Shown here in pieces: positions 16,719 through 26,958 of a stretch of 64,000 bases of DNA. This DNA comes from Ichthyophis bannanicus. Lineage: Eukaryota > Chordata > Amphibia > Gymnophiona > Ichthyophiidae. The stretch spans positions 410,480,159-410,544,158 of the forward strand of contig CM066034.1 of the NCBI GenBank assembly GCA_033557465.1. The letters run 5' to 3'. The notes beneath the pieces are model-generated. The model had not been told where the DNA came from. It saw nothing but the letters and a program-made list of their open reading frames with translations, and did no database searches. How positions within the stretch are numbered: the first letter of the stretch is position 1; every line of letters starts with the position of its first letter. The position numbers and the translations under genes were made by a program.

Positions 16719-18546
16719 ATGGAAAAGCCAGCCACTATCCTTAAGAAATGCTCAAAGTGTGACGGTACAACTAAATTAATAGACACTCATAACTGGTGTC
16801 TAAAATGTTTAGGTCCTGACCATTACTTGATGGAGTGTCTCGCCTGCAGGAGTTTAACTAGAAGAAGTCTTCAAAATAGAGTACAATTCGATACCCGGTT
16901 CACATCAGGCCTGATGTCACCAGCCAGAATTTCTTCTTCCTCCCAGGGGTCAGGTAACCAGTCCTCGAGAGGTAGATCTCCTTCTAAGCATCGAGATGCC
17001 TCTGGCGTTGCCCTCGAGGACATCATGGCAATACAGTCCCGGTGGGAGTCTTCGGGCTCCAAAGCATTATCGGGGCTTCAGGTTGTTCCCGAGGTTTTTA
17101 CCTCCATGGACACACCTGTGCCATGCTCGATGGTTCTGGCCGCTTCGAGCGGTACCGATACCCCGGCATCGGCTATGGTGATGGATGAAAGACTCCTCGC
17201 CATCGAACGTGGTCTAGCGAATCTCTCAGCTACTTCGGTACTGCTAGAGTCGCTGCAGACCGTTCCCCGAATGCCGGTGTCAGCATCGGTGCCAGCACCG
17301 GTGCCGGTGTCGGTATTTGCATTGGTACCGGTGCTGGCATTGCCATCGGCATCGGTACACGTACCGGTATGGACTTTGGCACCAGTACCGGTACCAGTAC
17401 CGTCGATGTTTCCTTCGACGGGCGGCTTCCTCCGATGCCGAGCCTCGAATCGCTCTCGAGCATAGAGGATTCGGCACCGACTCAGCTCGGTACCGACCTC
17501 GAGCGGTACCAATGACATCTCTTTAAAGAAAATCCGATGCTTCATCCTTTCAAGTCTTCTGATTCCGATGACTGGGATGAATCCATCGGTACCACAGCTG
17601 AACTTTCACCAGTTCCAGCTTTTACCCCTCAATTCAGAGGGTCCCCCTCAGAAGAGATTTCCTTTCAAGCTTTTGTGCTTGATATGGCAAAGCTACTTGC
17701 TATTTCCATACCTGAAAAAGAGTCTATACCAAGGGATTCAGGAACTCTGCAATACCCCTGGGCTTCAAAGGAGATGCTTATGCTTCCTTTACATCAGATC
17801 TTACAGGATCTATTATTAAGAATGTGGGAAACCCCCTTAACTGTATCCCCACATTCTGAAAGACTTGACACTATGTATAAAGTGCCACCTTCTCCAGGTT
17901 TTCAAAAGACTCAACTTCCTCATCATTCTATAGTAGTAGAATCAGCAATGAGGCGCATTAAGAGTGCAAAAAAGCACTCTTCTTACCCGCTAGGTCGTGA
18001 GTCTAGAACCTTAGATGCCTTTGGGCGTTGATGCTTCCAAGCATCCATGCTTTCAGCAAGAATCATCTCATATATTTTCTATATGGGATTCCCTCTTGAA
18101 GAGGTTACAAAGAACTTAAAGCTTTTGAACCCTTTTCTTCAAGAACATAAAAGAGCAGACTATTATTAGTCAAACATGCTCAAAATATCTCTAGGTTCCT
18201 TAATCGTGCTTCCTTGGACTGTTTTGAGTTTATTAGCAGAACTTCTGCTATAGCCATAGGAGCACGACGTATTGCCTGGCTCCAAGCTTCAGACTTGGAT
18301 AAATGGGTACAAGAAAAGCTGGGAAATAGTCCTTGTACTGGAGAGAATCTCTTCAACAAGGATTGTCTATTTCAGGCTAATCAGTTAGACACTGATAAGG
18401 CTACTTTCAGAGGATTGTCAAAACTTTCCTCTCAGCTAATAAAAAATCTTCTAAAAGACTTTATTCCCCTAGAGGAAAGAAGTTTTATCCATCTTCTACC
18501 CATCACACAGATGTTTCCCAAAAAGGGCAACATCAAACCAGGCTAA
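16719..18546 (+). pseudogene. DIRS gag-like ORF1, copy C
   Basis: Starts with ATG at 16719 (MEKPATILKKCSKCDGTTK). The Cys/His cluster continues DTHNWCLKCLGPDH, then ECLACRSL, giving paired CxxC motifs with two His. Residues around 185-240 are a Val/Pro/Ala repeat encoded by a GGTACC/ACCGGT-like hexamer tract. The first frame ends at 17465. The conserved central domain follows at 17537-18031 (FQKTQLPHHSIVVESAM, GRESRTLDAFGR) and stops at a TGA in place of the Arg codon of GRRCFQ. A last piece at 18214-18546 holds IAWLQASDLDKWVQEKLGN and a basic tail. Capsid/nucleocapsid role by position. Confidence 0.75.
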
Positions 18547-19116
18547 GAAAACCAAAACCTCAACAGGCTCAGCAAACCCAGTAACTGCAGGGTTTCTGAT
18601 ATTTTATTTGCTTTCTCTTTTTTTCTTCCTGTATGAGGTTCACAACCTGTAAACCTGCCTTTTTATCAAAACAGGCATTTGAACTTGATCTCATCCAGGC
18701 TGAGGCAGCAGTGACACACTGAGTCAACTCTCAACCTCTAGGCATGAATCTCTTGCTACAAGAGAAATCCACTCTTCTAGCTCCAAGAGCTATTGAGGAC
18801 AATCATGCTCTAAAGGTAACCAGTTTCTGCTCCCCCTATTTAAAAAAAAAGGGGGAGAGGGCTACAAGGACTTACCAAATTGTAGGTCCTCTCAACTCTG
18901 TATTGCTTTCTATCCCTTTCAGTTGGGACATTTAGTCTTCAAGGGGAACATTATTCAGCTGGAGAGCTTTTTCAATAAAGCTATAGGAATTTCTTCCATT
19001 TCTACTCCAGTAAGTCTTTCTAATACAGAGTTTTCCCCCTTTGGGGGTTCTCTTTTTGCACTAGGGTTATTACAAAATGCACAATAGCATTCTGAAAATA
19101 CCTACCAGGTTTATCA
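18547..19116 (+). other. Decayed DIRS C sequence between gag and the L2 fragment
   Basis: No open frame longer than about 60 codons. Position and scattered similarity (AFELDLIQAE, LLLQEKSTLLAPRAIED, close to the segment just before RT in other copies) indicate the gag-RT junction. Most of the RT domain itself is missing. Confidence 0.5.
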
Positions 19117-20391
19117 TCTCTTTCAGCCCTATTCTTCAACGTGTATATGCAACCTATCTGCACCATCATCATATCCTTCAACATCAATTGTTTAGTCTAT
19201 GCCGATGATGTCCTTATGTTTACTCCTATATCCACTGAACACCCAGACTTGTCTCAGCTATCCTCCTGCTTCGAAGCAGTCTCTGATTGGTTACAATCCC
19301 AGAAACTAAGGATAAACCTCAAAAAGACAGATGTGCTCTTCATCAGTAGAGATCAGACATTCAACCCTCTCTCATCACTGAAGGTACGTGGTGCGGATCT
19401 TCCTTCTAAGACTTCATTACGCTATCTTGGAGTAACCCTTGACCAACACCTTGACCTAAAGGCCCATATAAGTAACCTAGTAAAGGCGATTTACCATAAA
19501 ATCCGGATGCTGCGACACATGAGACAGCTTCTTGAGCCAAAAGATTTCCGAACAGTATTTCAAGCACTCGTGATGCCTCACTTTGATTATGCCAACTCCA
19601 TACTGCACGGTCTGCCAAAGAGCTCACTTCACCCTTTACAGATTGCAATGAACTCCGCAGCAAGAACCCTATACAGAGCATCCAGAAGAGACCACATTAC
19701 TCCTATCTTAAAAGCATTACACTGGCTTCCAGTTCACTCTAGGATCATATTTAAAATACTGACTGACATTCAAGGCCATCAACAAATGCACTTCTAGCTC
19801 CCTGTCCGAACTTATCCAACTCACCCCCTCCGTTAGACTGAGAAGATCCACCGCCTCTAACACTTTGCGTCTCCCAAAGGAATTCACCAAATGTACCAAG
19901 GCTACAGGAAACCATGCTTTTGCATTCTATGTCCCCTACTGCTGGAACACTTTACCAGCAAACCTCCGAGCAACAAACAGCCTCTCTCAGTTCAGGAAAG
20001 AGCTGAAACATCACCTCTTCCTTCAGTACTTCCCCAACTCAGATGACATCACATAACCAATCAAAGCTCTCACTTCCCTCTTCCCCCTTCCAGTTAACCC
20101 CTTCCCTGTTGTCCCAGACAATTACCAAGCCGTCTCCTCAGCCTGTAACACTCAAATGTTTACGCCAGCTGTCCCTCATGCTGTGTTCGTGATGAATAGA
20201 GCTTAGTTGATGTTTTCTACAGTCATCAACCTGTATATAGTTCCATTATGTATATAGTTCACCTCTGTTCCATGTTCAACTCACTGTTTAATGTAAGTGC
20301 AATAGGGATTTTCCCCTTGCACAAGTTTTGTTACCTGTGAACCGCGCTGATTGTAAATAGTGCGGTATAGAAAAACTATAAATAAATAAAT
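19117..20391 (+). pseudogene. L2-clade LINE fragment in DIRS C (5' truncated)
   Basis: Begins at SLSALFFNVYMQPIC-like codons just before the catalytic CLVYADDVLMF motif. It continues with DVLFISRDQTF, LRYLGVTLDQHLDLK, MPHFDYANSILHGLP and LHWLPVHSRIIFKILT (open 19141-19797). After a frameshift comes the terminal FYVPYCWNTLPANLR and FRKELKHHLF block (19865-20056). The 3' UTR ends in an AAATAAATAAAT tail at about 20391. It is related to, but clearly diverged from, the L2 at 11391-13439. Confidence 0.82.
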
Positions 20392-20410
20392 TCTGTTCAT
20401 TAGAGCACAG

Positions 20411-20538
20411 TCAGCTCAAAAGGCTTACGAAACCCTATATTAAGAAAAACCCACCATGTGGGTTATACGAGCTCGCTTCAACATATAGCTCACGTGGGTT
20501 TCTGCTTAATCTACGCTGCCTGCGTATCTTTGAGCTGA
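20411..20538. repeat. 128-bp imperfect palindrome (foldback, possible MITE-like insertion)
   Basis: Perfect 10-bp terminal inverted repeats TCAGCTCAAA and TTTGAGCTGA bound a region whose arms (AAACCCACCATGTGGGTTAT and CACGTGGGTTTCTGCTTAAT) also pair imperfectly. It sits directly after the L2 fragment inside DIRS C. No target duplication is evident, and no family is recognised. Confidence 0.5.
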
Positions 20539-20639
20539 CCTATTAAATAGTTCCTTTTAAGACAGCTTATTAAACAAAATTTTAATATTACCACTCCTAA
20601 TTTTGTCTGTCGGCTATAAGACCTGATTTTTTTCTGCTC

Positions 20640-22280
20640 TCTTAATAACAGATGGCTCCAAGAGAGGGTCCAGAACCCACTTGGACAGTTTATCATTGCA
20701 GGTCAAGAAGCCTGTTTTCTATTCTTAGCCATCTTCAATTCTATTTCAGCTAGAGCAGACTAGATTTGGTTGCACACTGGCAATCAAACAGCCAGGTCTC
20801 ACCTAAGCAACCTACAACATGCTCTCTGCAACTATACAATAAAGCTCTGCAACTATGGGCCTTTGCCAGAGAGCGTCAGAGTTCACCCCTGGTAGATAGC
20901 TTTCAGGTGGTTTGAAAAGCTTCAGCTGGTAGGCTCTACCCAGTCATGTTTCTACATGACTGGTTCTCCTATCCTTTCCATCTTCCTTAAATTTTCATTT
21001 AAGGAAGGGGAACCAGGGCCTAGACGACGTGAAAGCTTAAGGAATTGCACAACTCCCTAGGTTGTTCCACTTCTTCAGTGGTACTCTTACAACAGGGATG
21101 CATTCCTGATCACTGCAGTCGGTCCTTATCTGGTGCATTTCTTCTAATTTCCTATACTTCATGGAAGCTGATGAACAAAGAACGCATGATACTCATCCTG
21201 CCCTCATAGAGAGGCAAATATGGTATCCGTCTTTCTTTCCAGCTACTACACTGAAGTTATAGAAGGATCCAGATCCTCTGTCTTAAGATTAAGAATCTCC
21301 TTTGCACTCCTTCACGTACGTCTCAAGACCTGGTTATTCAAGGACAAGACCTAGACCTCTCGTTACAAGTAAGAATATCCTACTGGTTTCCATGAAACCT
21401 TATAGATGATGCTTACACTTTTCACTAATAAGTGATTCTTAATGAGTATTCTCAAGAAGGTCTAACCCTTCTTGTTATCACACGAATCTCTTTATAAAAT
21501 CTGACTGAAATATTTGTTTACTGTCCAGGTTAATGCTGTTAAAGCATACCATCAATAAGTGGACAACCAACTTCTCTGGTAAAATAGGTAAACACCATCT
21601 TTTACCTAACCACCTTCTACATTTACTGTCATAATTTGGTTACGTTACATCTGAAGCTCTCAATGTAAAATCCTAAGTGCCATTACTTATGAAAGACACA
21701 TTACTGATCTTCAGAAATTGGGGTTAAACCGCCTAATACAATATTTTCTCATCTGGATAAAGGGGTTCTAAAAACCCATCCTCTTTTTCTGTAAAAGGCA
21801 GTTCTGCCTTTTCCTCCACACCAGTCAGATTATCTTTAATTTTTCTTTCCTAGGGCACTATCCTGCTCCAAGGAAGGAAAGGTTGGGGTTTTTTTTAGAC
21901 TTTGGACTTTACAGAAGCTTAGCTTTTCTCCAAAGTCCCAACCTCATATAAAACTCACCCAGTTTTTTTCTGGGGTTGATTCTAGCCATTAAGGTTTCTT
22001 ATATCTACCTGTATTGCAAATTTTATTTCCTGTACTTCTCACAGTAAACAAATTCCTTGTGAGAATAATATGATGGCTCTTTACAACAGACCCATATCAG
22101 CCTCAACAAATACTTTCGCAATACCTTGGGTAAGATCCACATTCAAGAACTGGGACTTAGTATTCACTTACTAACAGTTATTGTCTACACAAGGACCCCC
22201 CCACCCCCCGGATACCTTGTTTAGTCAAGCTGTTCCACAGCACCCTTTTAGTTCAACTCCTACCCTCCATTCGTTTGGAT
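20640..22280 (+). pseudogene. Decayed RNase H, methylase-like and recombinase region of DIRS C
   Basis: Only alignment-level similarity remains. Examples are CACACTGGCAATCAAACAGC near 20775 (compare the QTDNQVA block), CTGCAACTATGGGCCTTTGC near 20850, DAFLI-like codons near 21100, the start of recombinase (GAATATCCTACTGGTTTCC) near 21370, GTTCTAAAAACCCATCC near 21765 (VLRTHPKF) and the recombinase tail near 22225-22260 (compare GQAVLRNLF). Stops occur in every frame. Confidence 0.55.
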
Positions 22281-22374
22281 GCCTGAGGTCTGGGGAAGAA
22301 GCATGGCCCATCCATTACATTTGCAACATGCTGGGGCCTCCTCTAGGCATCTTTTAGCTTGGGAGTCCCCATAT

Positions 22375-22465
22375 GTGAAGACTCATTCCTGCTTGTTCCT
22401 GGAGATAGCATAGTTACTCACCTGTAACAAGTGATCTCCAGGAACAGCAGGAATAAGTCTTCACA
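22375..22465 (+). repeat. Internal complementary region of DIRS C
   Basis: GTGAAGACTCATTCCTGCTT at the left arm and CAGGAATAAGTCTTCAC at the right. The centre GTTCCTGGAGATAGCATAGT is the complement of the joined termini of this subfamily. Confidence 0.85.
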
Positions 22466-22569
22466 ACCCACCCACCTCCCCTAGGAGTTCTCTCTCTTTC
22501 TTTCTCTCTCTTTCTAATTTGTCTACTTCCCTCCTTCGGTCTCAGCTACAAACCCAACTGATGTGAAGG

Positions 22570-22746
22570 AAGTGGTTAGGCGGGAAGGCAGCGCGCATGC
22601 GTGTGGGCATGTTCCCAAAAGCTTTCTTTTTTGGACGCTGGGGAGCGTTCCCACGCGGGCTCCGTCGGTGCCAACGTTTACCCATATGTGAAGACTTATT
22701 CCTGCTGTTCCGGGAGATCACCTGTTACAGGTGAGTAACTATGCTT
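22570..22746 (+). repeat. Right inverted terminal repeat of DIRS C
   Basis: Inverse of 16339-16490 followed by CCTGTTACAGGTGAGTAACT and ATGCTT. A CTTT/CT-rich tract (22487-22513) lies just upstream. Confidence 0.85.
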
Positions 22747-24976
22747 TCTCACTGTATTTGTGTTTCTGCCACTTGTTTTTCCTTGTTGGTTGGTCTAATT
22801 CATTGAAGAGGGGTTTTTTCTCTTGTTTTGAAAATTCTGTTACTGCCTTCCCTTGTTGGGGATTTTTGCCCCTTTCCCTAATTATTATGGCTGCAGGGTT
22901 CACCCCAACATAAGTAGAAGGCACAGGACCCTGTTTCAATAAAAGTATTGTGCCACTGAAGTGAAGTAGAAATTTTTATTGTCAGGTCAGTAAAATCACA
23001 GGTTTCGCAATTAAAAATGAATGCTCTAATTTTTAGATTACAAATTAGCATGAAGCAGCCTAATGAATACAAAACTACAATATTTTGCAAGTAAAGCACC
23101 TGAGGCCTTCTGTAAAAAGGGTCTTGGGGACAAAGTCTAGCATCGCTCTCCAAGGAGTGTCTACCAGAGTCTGTCCCCCTGAGTATTCCTATTTGCACCT
23201 ATATACTTTATGGATTGCTGACATGATATTTTTCCACGTCTCATCCCCGGCATTTTGCTCAATTCCTCTGCATCCCCTCCCTCTATGTTCTTGCAATGTC
23301 CTCTCCTCCTTTCTACCTTACTGTGCACCTGGTTTCAGAGTTTTACTAGGGCCGCATGTGTTAAAGCTTATCAGCCTTAATCTTTCAGTTTCAGCACCAT
23401 TGTGGATTCTTGGCACCTTCTTGTTGTGGCTCTTCACTCTTTGTTCCAAGCCCACCCAGCCTGTGGTTTGTTTTTCGTGCTATGCCCTTGTTTTACTGAT
23501 TGCAGTTTCCACAGCATTCTCAATACCAGTCAAAGGTCAGAGGCCTTAATCCTCAGACGTTAGCTTTTCCATGTTAGCAAATATTTCCCTTCATTCCCCT
23601 CTTGAATCTCCCCTCAGAAACCGTCCTGACTGACATAGTGAATAAGTCCTTCAAGATTGGCCAGCTGATAACTAACAGGCATTACATTAGGTCAAATCCT
23701 ACAGCACCAAGAGACGGGTCATATCAAGGACAAGACTAGTTAAATGTTCTGTGCATGTTGTAGGGCAACTAATTTGAACCCATGTGGGACTAAAGGGGCA
23801 TAGGTGTCATTTGGATCAGGCCTAAACATAGTGACATATTCTTCAAAAGTGGGATCAGGGGTGACAACTAAAGTAGTGGTGGAAATCTTGGTCAGGAGCC
23901 TGTGGCAAAAGGCCAGAATACATGATAAGCAAAAACGCACTAGTATAGTGTCAACGCCCTCACCACTCGCCTCTAGTTTTAGAGGGGCGTGGTTATTGGA
24001 GGAACCTTCTATCAGCCCTAGCAGTCTATTTCCTTGTGGTGTCTTCTGGGAAATGTACTGCTAAGATGTGTTTGTGCTTCAGGTAGAAAGTTGTAGTTAA
24101 GGCCACTGAGGTAAGGCATTTAACAGAAAATTTATTTTGCACAAAAAGATTCAAAGTACCAGATACAGGATTATTTCTGTAGGATTTTGTCAAGGTACAG
24201 CAGATGGTTGGCAAAGTAAACAAAAGAACCCAAAAATGGCTGTTTAAAGTCTTCTTACTTTCAGAAGCACAGCCTTTGATAGCAAGGCTGTCACCTTCCT
24301 TTTAGTCCTTGCTAATTACAGCATAAAGTCCAAACAAGCTTAATCTTCTGAGGCAGTTTGGCTTCTATCAGCCTCAATTCCTTCTAGGCTGCATTTCAGA
24401 TACAACAGAACTCAAAACAAGAAGCAAACATTCAGACTGCCATCAAAAACTCTCAACAGGCTTGTCACATAAGAGAGGAGCAATGAAAACCTCTTCTAGC
24501 AGGTAAATTGGCTTCTTGCCGTTTCACAGTTCAAACCACAGGTGGATAACAAGCATGAATCACAGCTTCTTGCTTATTCTTAAATTTCAGTAAACTTCCC
24601 TTTTAAAAACATATGGGAATTTACCACCACACTGCCTGTTTCTTATGGTTACCTTTTCAGGGAGGATAATTCTTTCAGGGCTGGCTCTTCCTCAAGACTC
24701 TATGTCTAAAGCTTGGCACAGAGAGCAATCCATAAGGATGTCTTCTTCCTCCAACTCTGCCACTGGCTCTCCCAGCTGCATGGGTTCTGACTCACCCACC
24801 CGGTCAGACTGCTCAGCTGACACCTCTCTGGTGCTCTCAGAGCTTCTCCACTTCCTGGCTCCAAGCTCTGCTGCCAACCTGTTGCAGGGAATTCAGCCCT
24901 CTCATCTCCTGGTAGCTCGGCTCTTCTGCATGAGTCAGCACCTTCTCTACCACCTCCTCTTCTCCGGTATCTGCCT
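22747..24976. other. Unassigned 2.2-kb interval between DIRS C and DIRS D
   Basis: No frame longer than about 190 codons and no motif I recognise. Minus-strand frames at 22739-22939, 23740-23940 and 24692-24877 (acidic, SEPMQLGEPVAELEEEDIL) are the most protein-like but match no family I can name. On the minus strand an AATAAA at about 24129-24134 lies downstream of a long non-coding stretch, so an old LTR or 3' UTR is possible. It could be the remainder of the RLE-LINE, part of another LTR element, or unique DNA. Confidence 0.4.
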
Positions 24977-25140
24977 TTTCTCCAGGACCAAGCAGGAAGT
25001 CAGTCCTCACATATGGGTGCCATCGGCGCCGATGAAGCCCCAGCGGAGCATTTCCCCAGCTTTCTATGAAAGCCTTTGGGAATGCAGGCACGCATGCGCG
25101 GTTCCCTTCCCGCCTAAAAGTGCCATCTTACCTCAGTCTC
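24977..25140 (+). repeat. Left inverted terminal repeat of DIRS D
   Basis: TTCTCCAGGACCAAGCAGG then CAGTCCTCACATATGGGT, GC-rich CGGCGCCGATG, AGCTTTC and CCCGCC. It is the inverse of 30540-30690. Confidence 0.88.
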
Positions 25141-25388
25141 TTTTATTCCGAGAAGCCCACCGGACATGTGTCCTGTCATCCCGGATAAAAGTTGATTTTT
25201 TTCGGTGATACTCGCTGTTTTTTTCTCCCAGTTCAACGCCGGTTCCCCTCCCGCCGGGTTTGGTACACCGGTATTGAGCCCGATTCTTATTTTTCGGTTT
25301 TTGCCCTTCGTGGCTGGCATTCGCACCCTTTTTTGCTTTTTCCCTGGAAGGCCGGTCCTTTGACCTCGCGGGGACTCTTTTCTCCCCG

Positions 25389-26958
25389 ATGGCTTCCAGG
25401 GGTTTCAAGAAGTGTGATCGGTGTAAGAAATTAATGTCTCTCATGACACACACGACTGCTGCCTTCGGTGCCTCGGTCCTGATCACGACCCTAAGTCGTG
25501 TGGACCATGTGGGAAGATGTCTTCCAAGGCACTCCGAAGTCGCCAGCAGCAGAAAGAAAGGCTTTTCTTGGACTCAGCCTCCGGCCGGGCCCGGACCTCG
25601 TCTGAGGCCTCGACATCTCGGGATTTGGATCCTGAGCGCCGTCGGAGCTCCTCGTACAGGGGGTCCCCCGACCGGGAACGCAAGAGGAAGAAGCGGCTCG
25701 CGAGGGCGTCGTCGGAGGAGGTCCCTGGCTCCTCGAGGGCCAGGTCTAAGACCCCCGACCGTCACCCCGGGCCCGTGGACCAAGAGAAGCCTGCCAAAGT
25801 TCCTCGCGTGGAGCCGGAGTCTGCTGGACACGTAATCCCTGTAGTCCTCGAGGACTCTCCTCCCAGGGAGCCGAGTCGGTGGCTGCTGCGTCTCCCGAGC
25901 TGAGTCTCAGGATGACAGCCTTGGAGAGCAGATTGTCTGCCTTCATGGAGCAGCAGCGGGCACTGATGGCCAGCCTGTCTGGCGTATCTGCCCCGACCAC
26001 CGGGACGTTGACTTCGAAGTCGACCCCAGAGACCGAGCCAATACTCGAGTCCATCATGGCTCGAAGTCGACCTCGGTCGCGGTCTCCCTCGACCTCCCGC
26101 TCGGGACCGAGGGGGTCGAGGCCGGTGCCTCCGGCGTCGGGGCGGGTGCTCTAGGGCCCCGCGGGGTCAGACCCGGACGAGTCTGCCTGGGAGACGGAGG
26201 ATGAGGAGTCCCCCAATACGTTCAAGACTCAGTGCGTCCCGTCAGACTCACCGCAGTCTGAGCCCCGGAGTAGATCCCCTCCGGAGGATACTCGGTTCTC
26301 GGAGTTCGTCCGGGATATGGCCACTGCCTTGGCTATTCCGGCGGACCCCGAGGAAGAGCCTCGAGCTGAAGAGCTCGAGGCCCTGCAGTATGACACTCCT
26401 CCGAAGGAAGCCTTTACTGGCCCGATTCCTCCGATGCTGGAACGGCTCCTCTTCCGGATGTGGGAGGCACCGGCCTCGGCGCCGGTTTTAAGCAAGCGAG
26501 TCGACTCGATCTGTCGACTCTGAAGAGCCCTGGCTTTCAGAAAGCACAGCTACCACACCGTTCCATGGTTATGGAATCGGCCATGCATCCGTCTGAAGAG
26601 CCAGAACATGCACTCCGCGGTGCTCCCCGGCAGGGAGGCCCGGAACCTCGATGGCGTTGGTAGAAAGTGCTTCCAGGGCTCGATGCTTGCTTGCCGTGTC
26701 CAGTCTTACCAGCTGTACATGGGCATGTACTTGCGGGACCTGGCCAAGGAGTTGGCTGGGTTCTCTGCTGGACTCTCCGGGGAACCCTTGCAGAGATTCA
26801 AGTCCTTGTCCTCGGGGATTCGGGACTGTTCGAAGTTCATGTCCCGCGCCGCCTAAGATGGCTTTGAGGCTTCAGCCCGAGTTGCGGCAGCCGGCCTCGC
26901 GGCTCGACACCAGGCATGGCTGCCGTCATCGGACCTCCAGCCATGGGTTCAGGACAAG
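25389..26958 (+). pseudogene. DIRS gag-like ORF1, copy D (several frameshifts)
   Basis: Starts at ATG 25389 (MASRGFKKCDRCKKLMSL). A frameshift in the THD part of the Cys/His cluster near 25440 moves the rest to the 25517 frame (SSKALRSRQQQKERLFLDSA), a Ser/Arg/Glu-rich region resembling a charged linker. Further pieces: 25879-26154, then 26317 (RAEELEALQYDTPPKEAF, FRMWEAPASAPVLSKRVD), then 26608 (LPGREARNLDGVGRKCFQGS, YMGMYLRDLAKELAGF), ending at a TAA near 26856. By position this is the structural protein of the element. Confidence 0.75.

Larger units (their letters stand above)
16339..22746 (+). mobile_element. DIRS-group retrotransposon, copy C (second subfamily, heavily decayed)
   Basis: Left end TATCTCCAGGAACAAGC at 16339; right end GAGTAACTATGCTT at 22746. 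The gag-like part is still readable. RT is almost gone, an L2 fragment (19117-20391) and a small palindrome lie inside, and RNase H and recombinase survive only as scattered similarity between 20640 and 22280. The ends carry AGTCTTCACATATGGGT in place of CAGTCCTCACTTATGGGT, which places it with copies E and H. Confidence 0.88.

Noticed and set aside
17078..17545. Minus-strand Thr/Gly/Ala-rich 155-codon frame
   Set aside because: Antisense of the gag hexamer repeat. The low-complexity protein is a by-product of the GGTACC-type tract.
22481..22513. CT/CTTT-rich microsatellite as a regulatory tract
   Set aside because: A short simple repeat inside the non-coding part of DIRS C. Nothing else supports regulation.
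23085..23549. Plus-strand 154-codon frame with hydrophobic stretches, membrane-protein-like
   Set aside because: It lies in pyrimidine-rich sequence, which gives Leu/Phe/Ser-rich frames by chance. No motif or supporting context.
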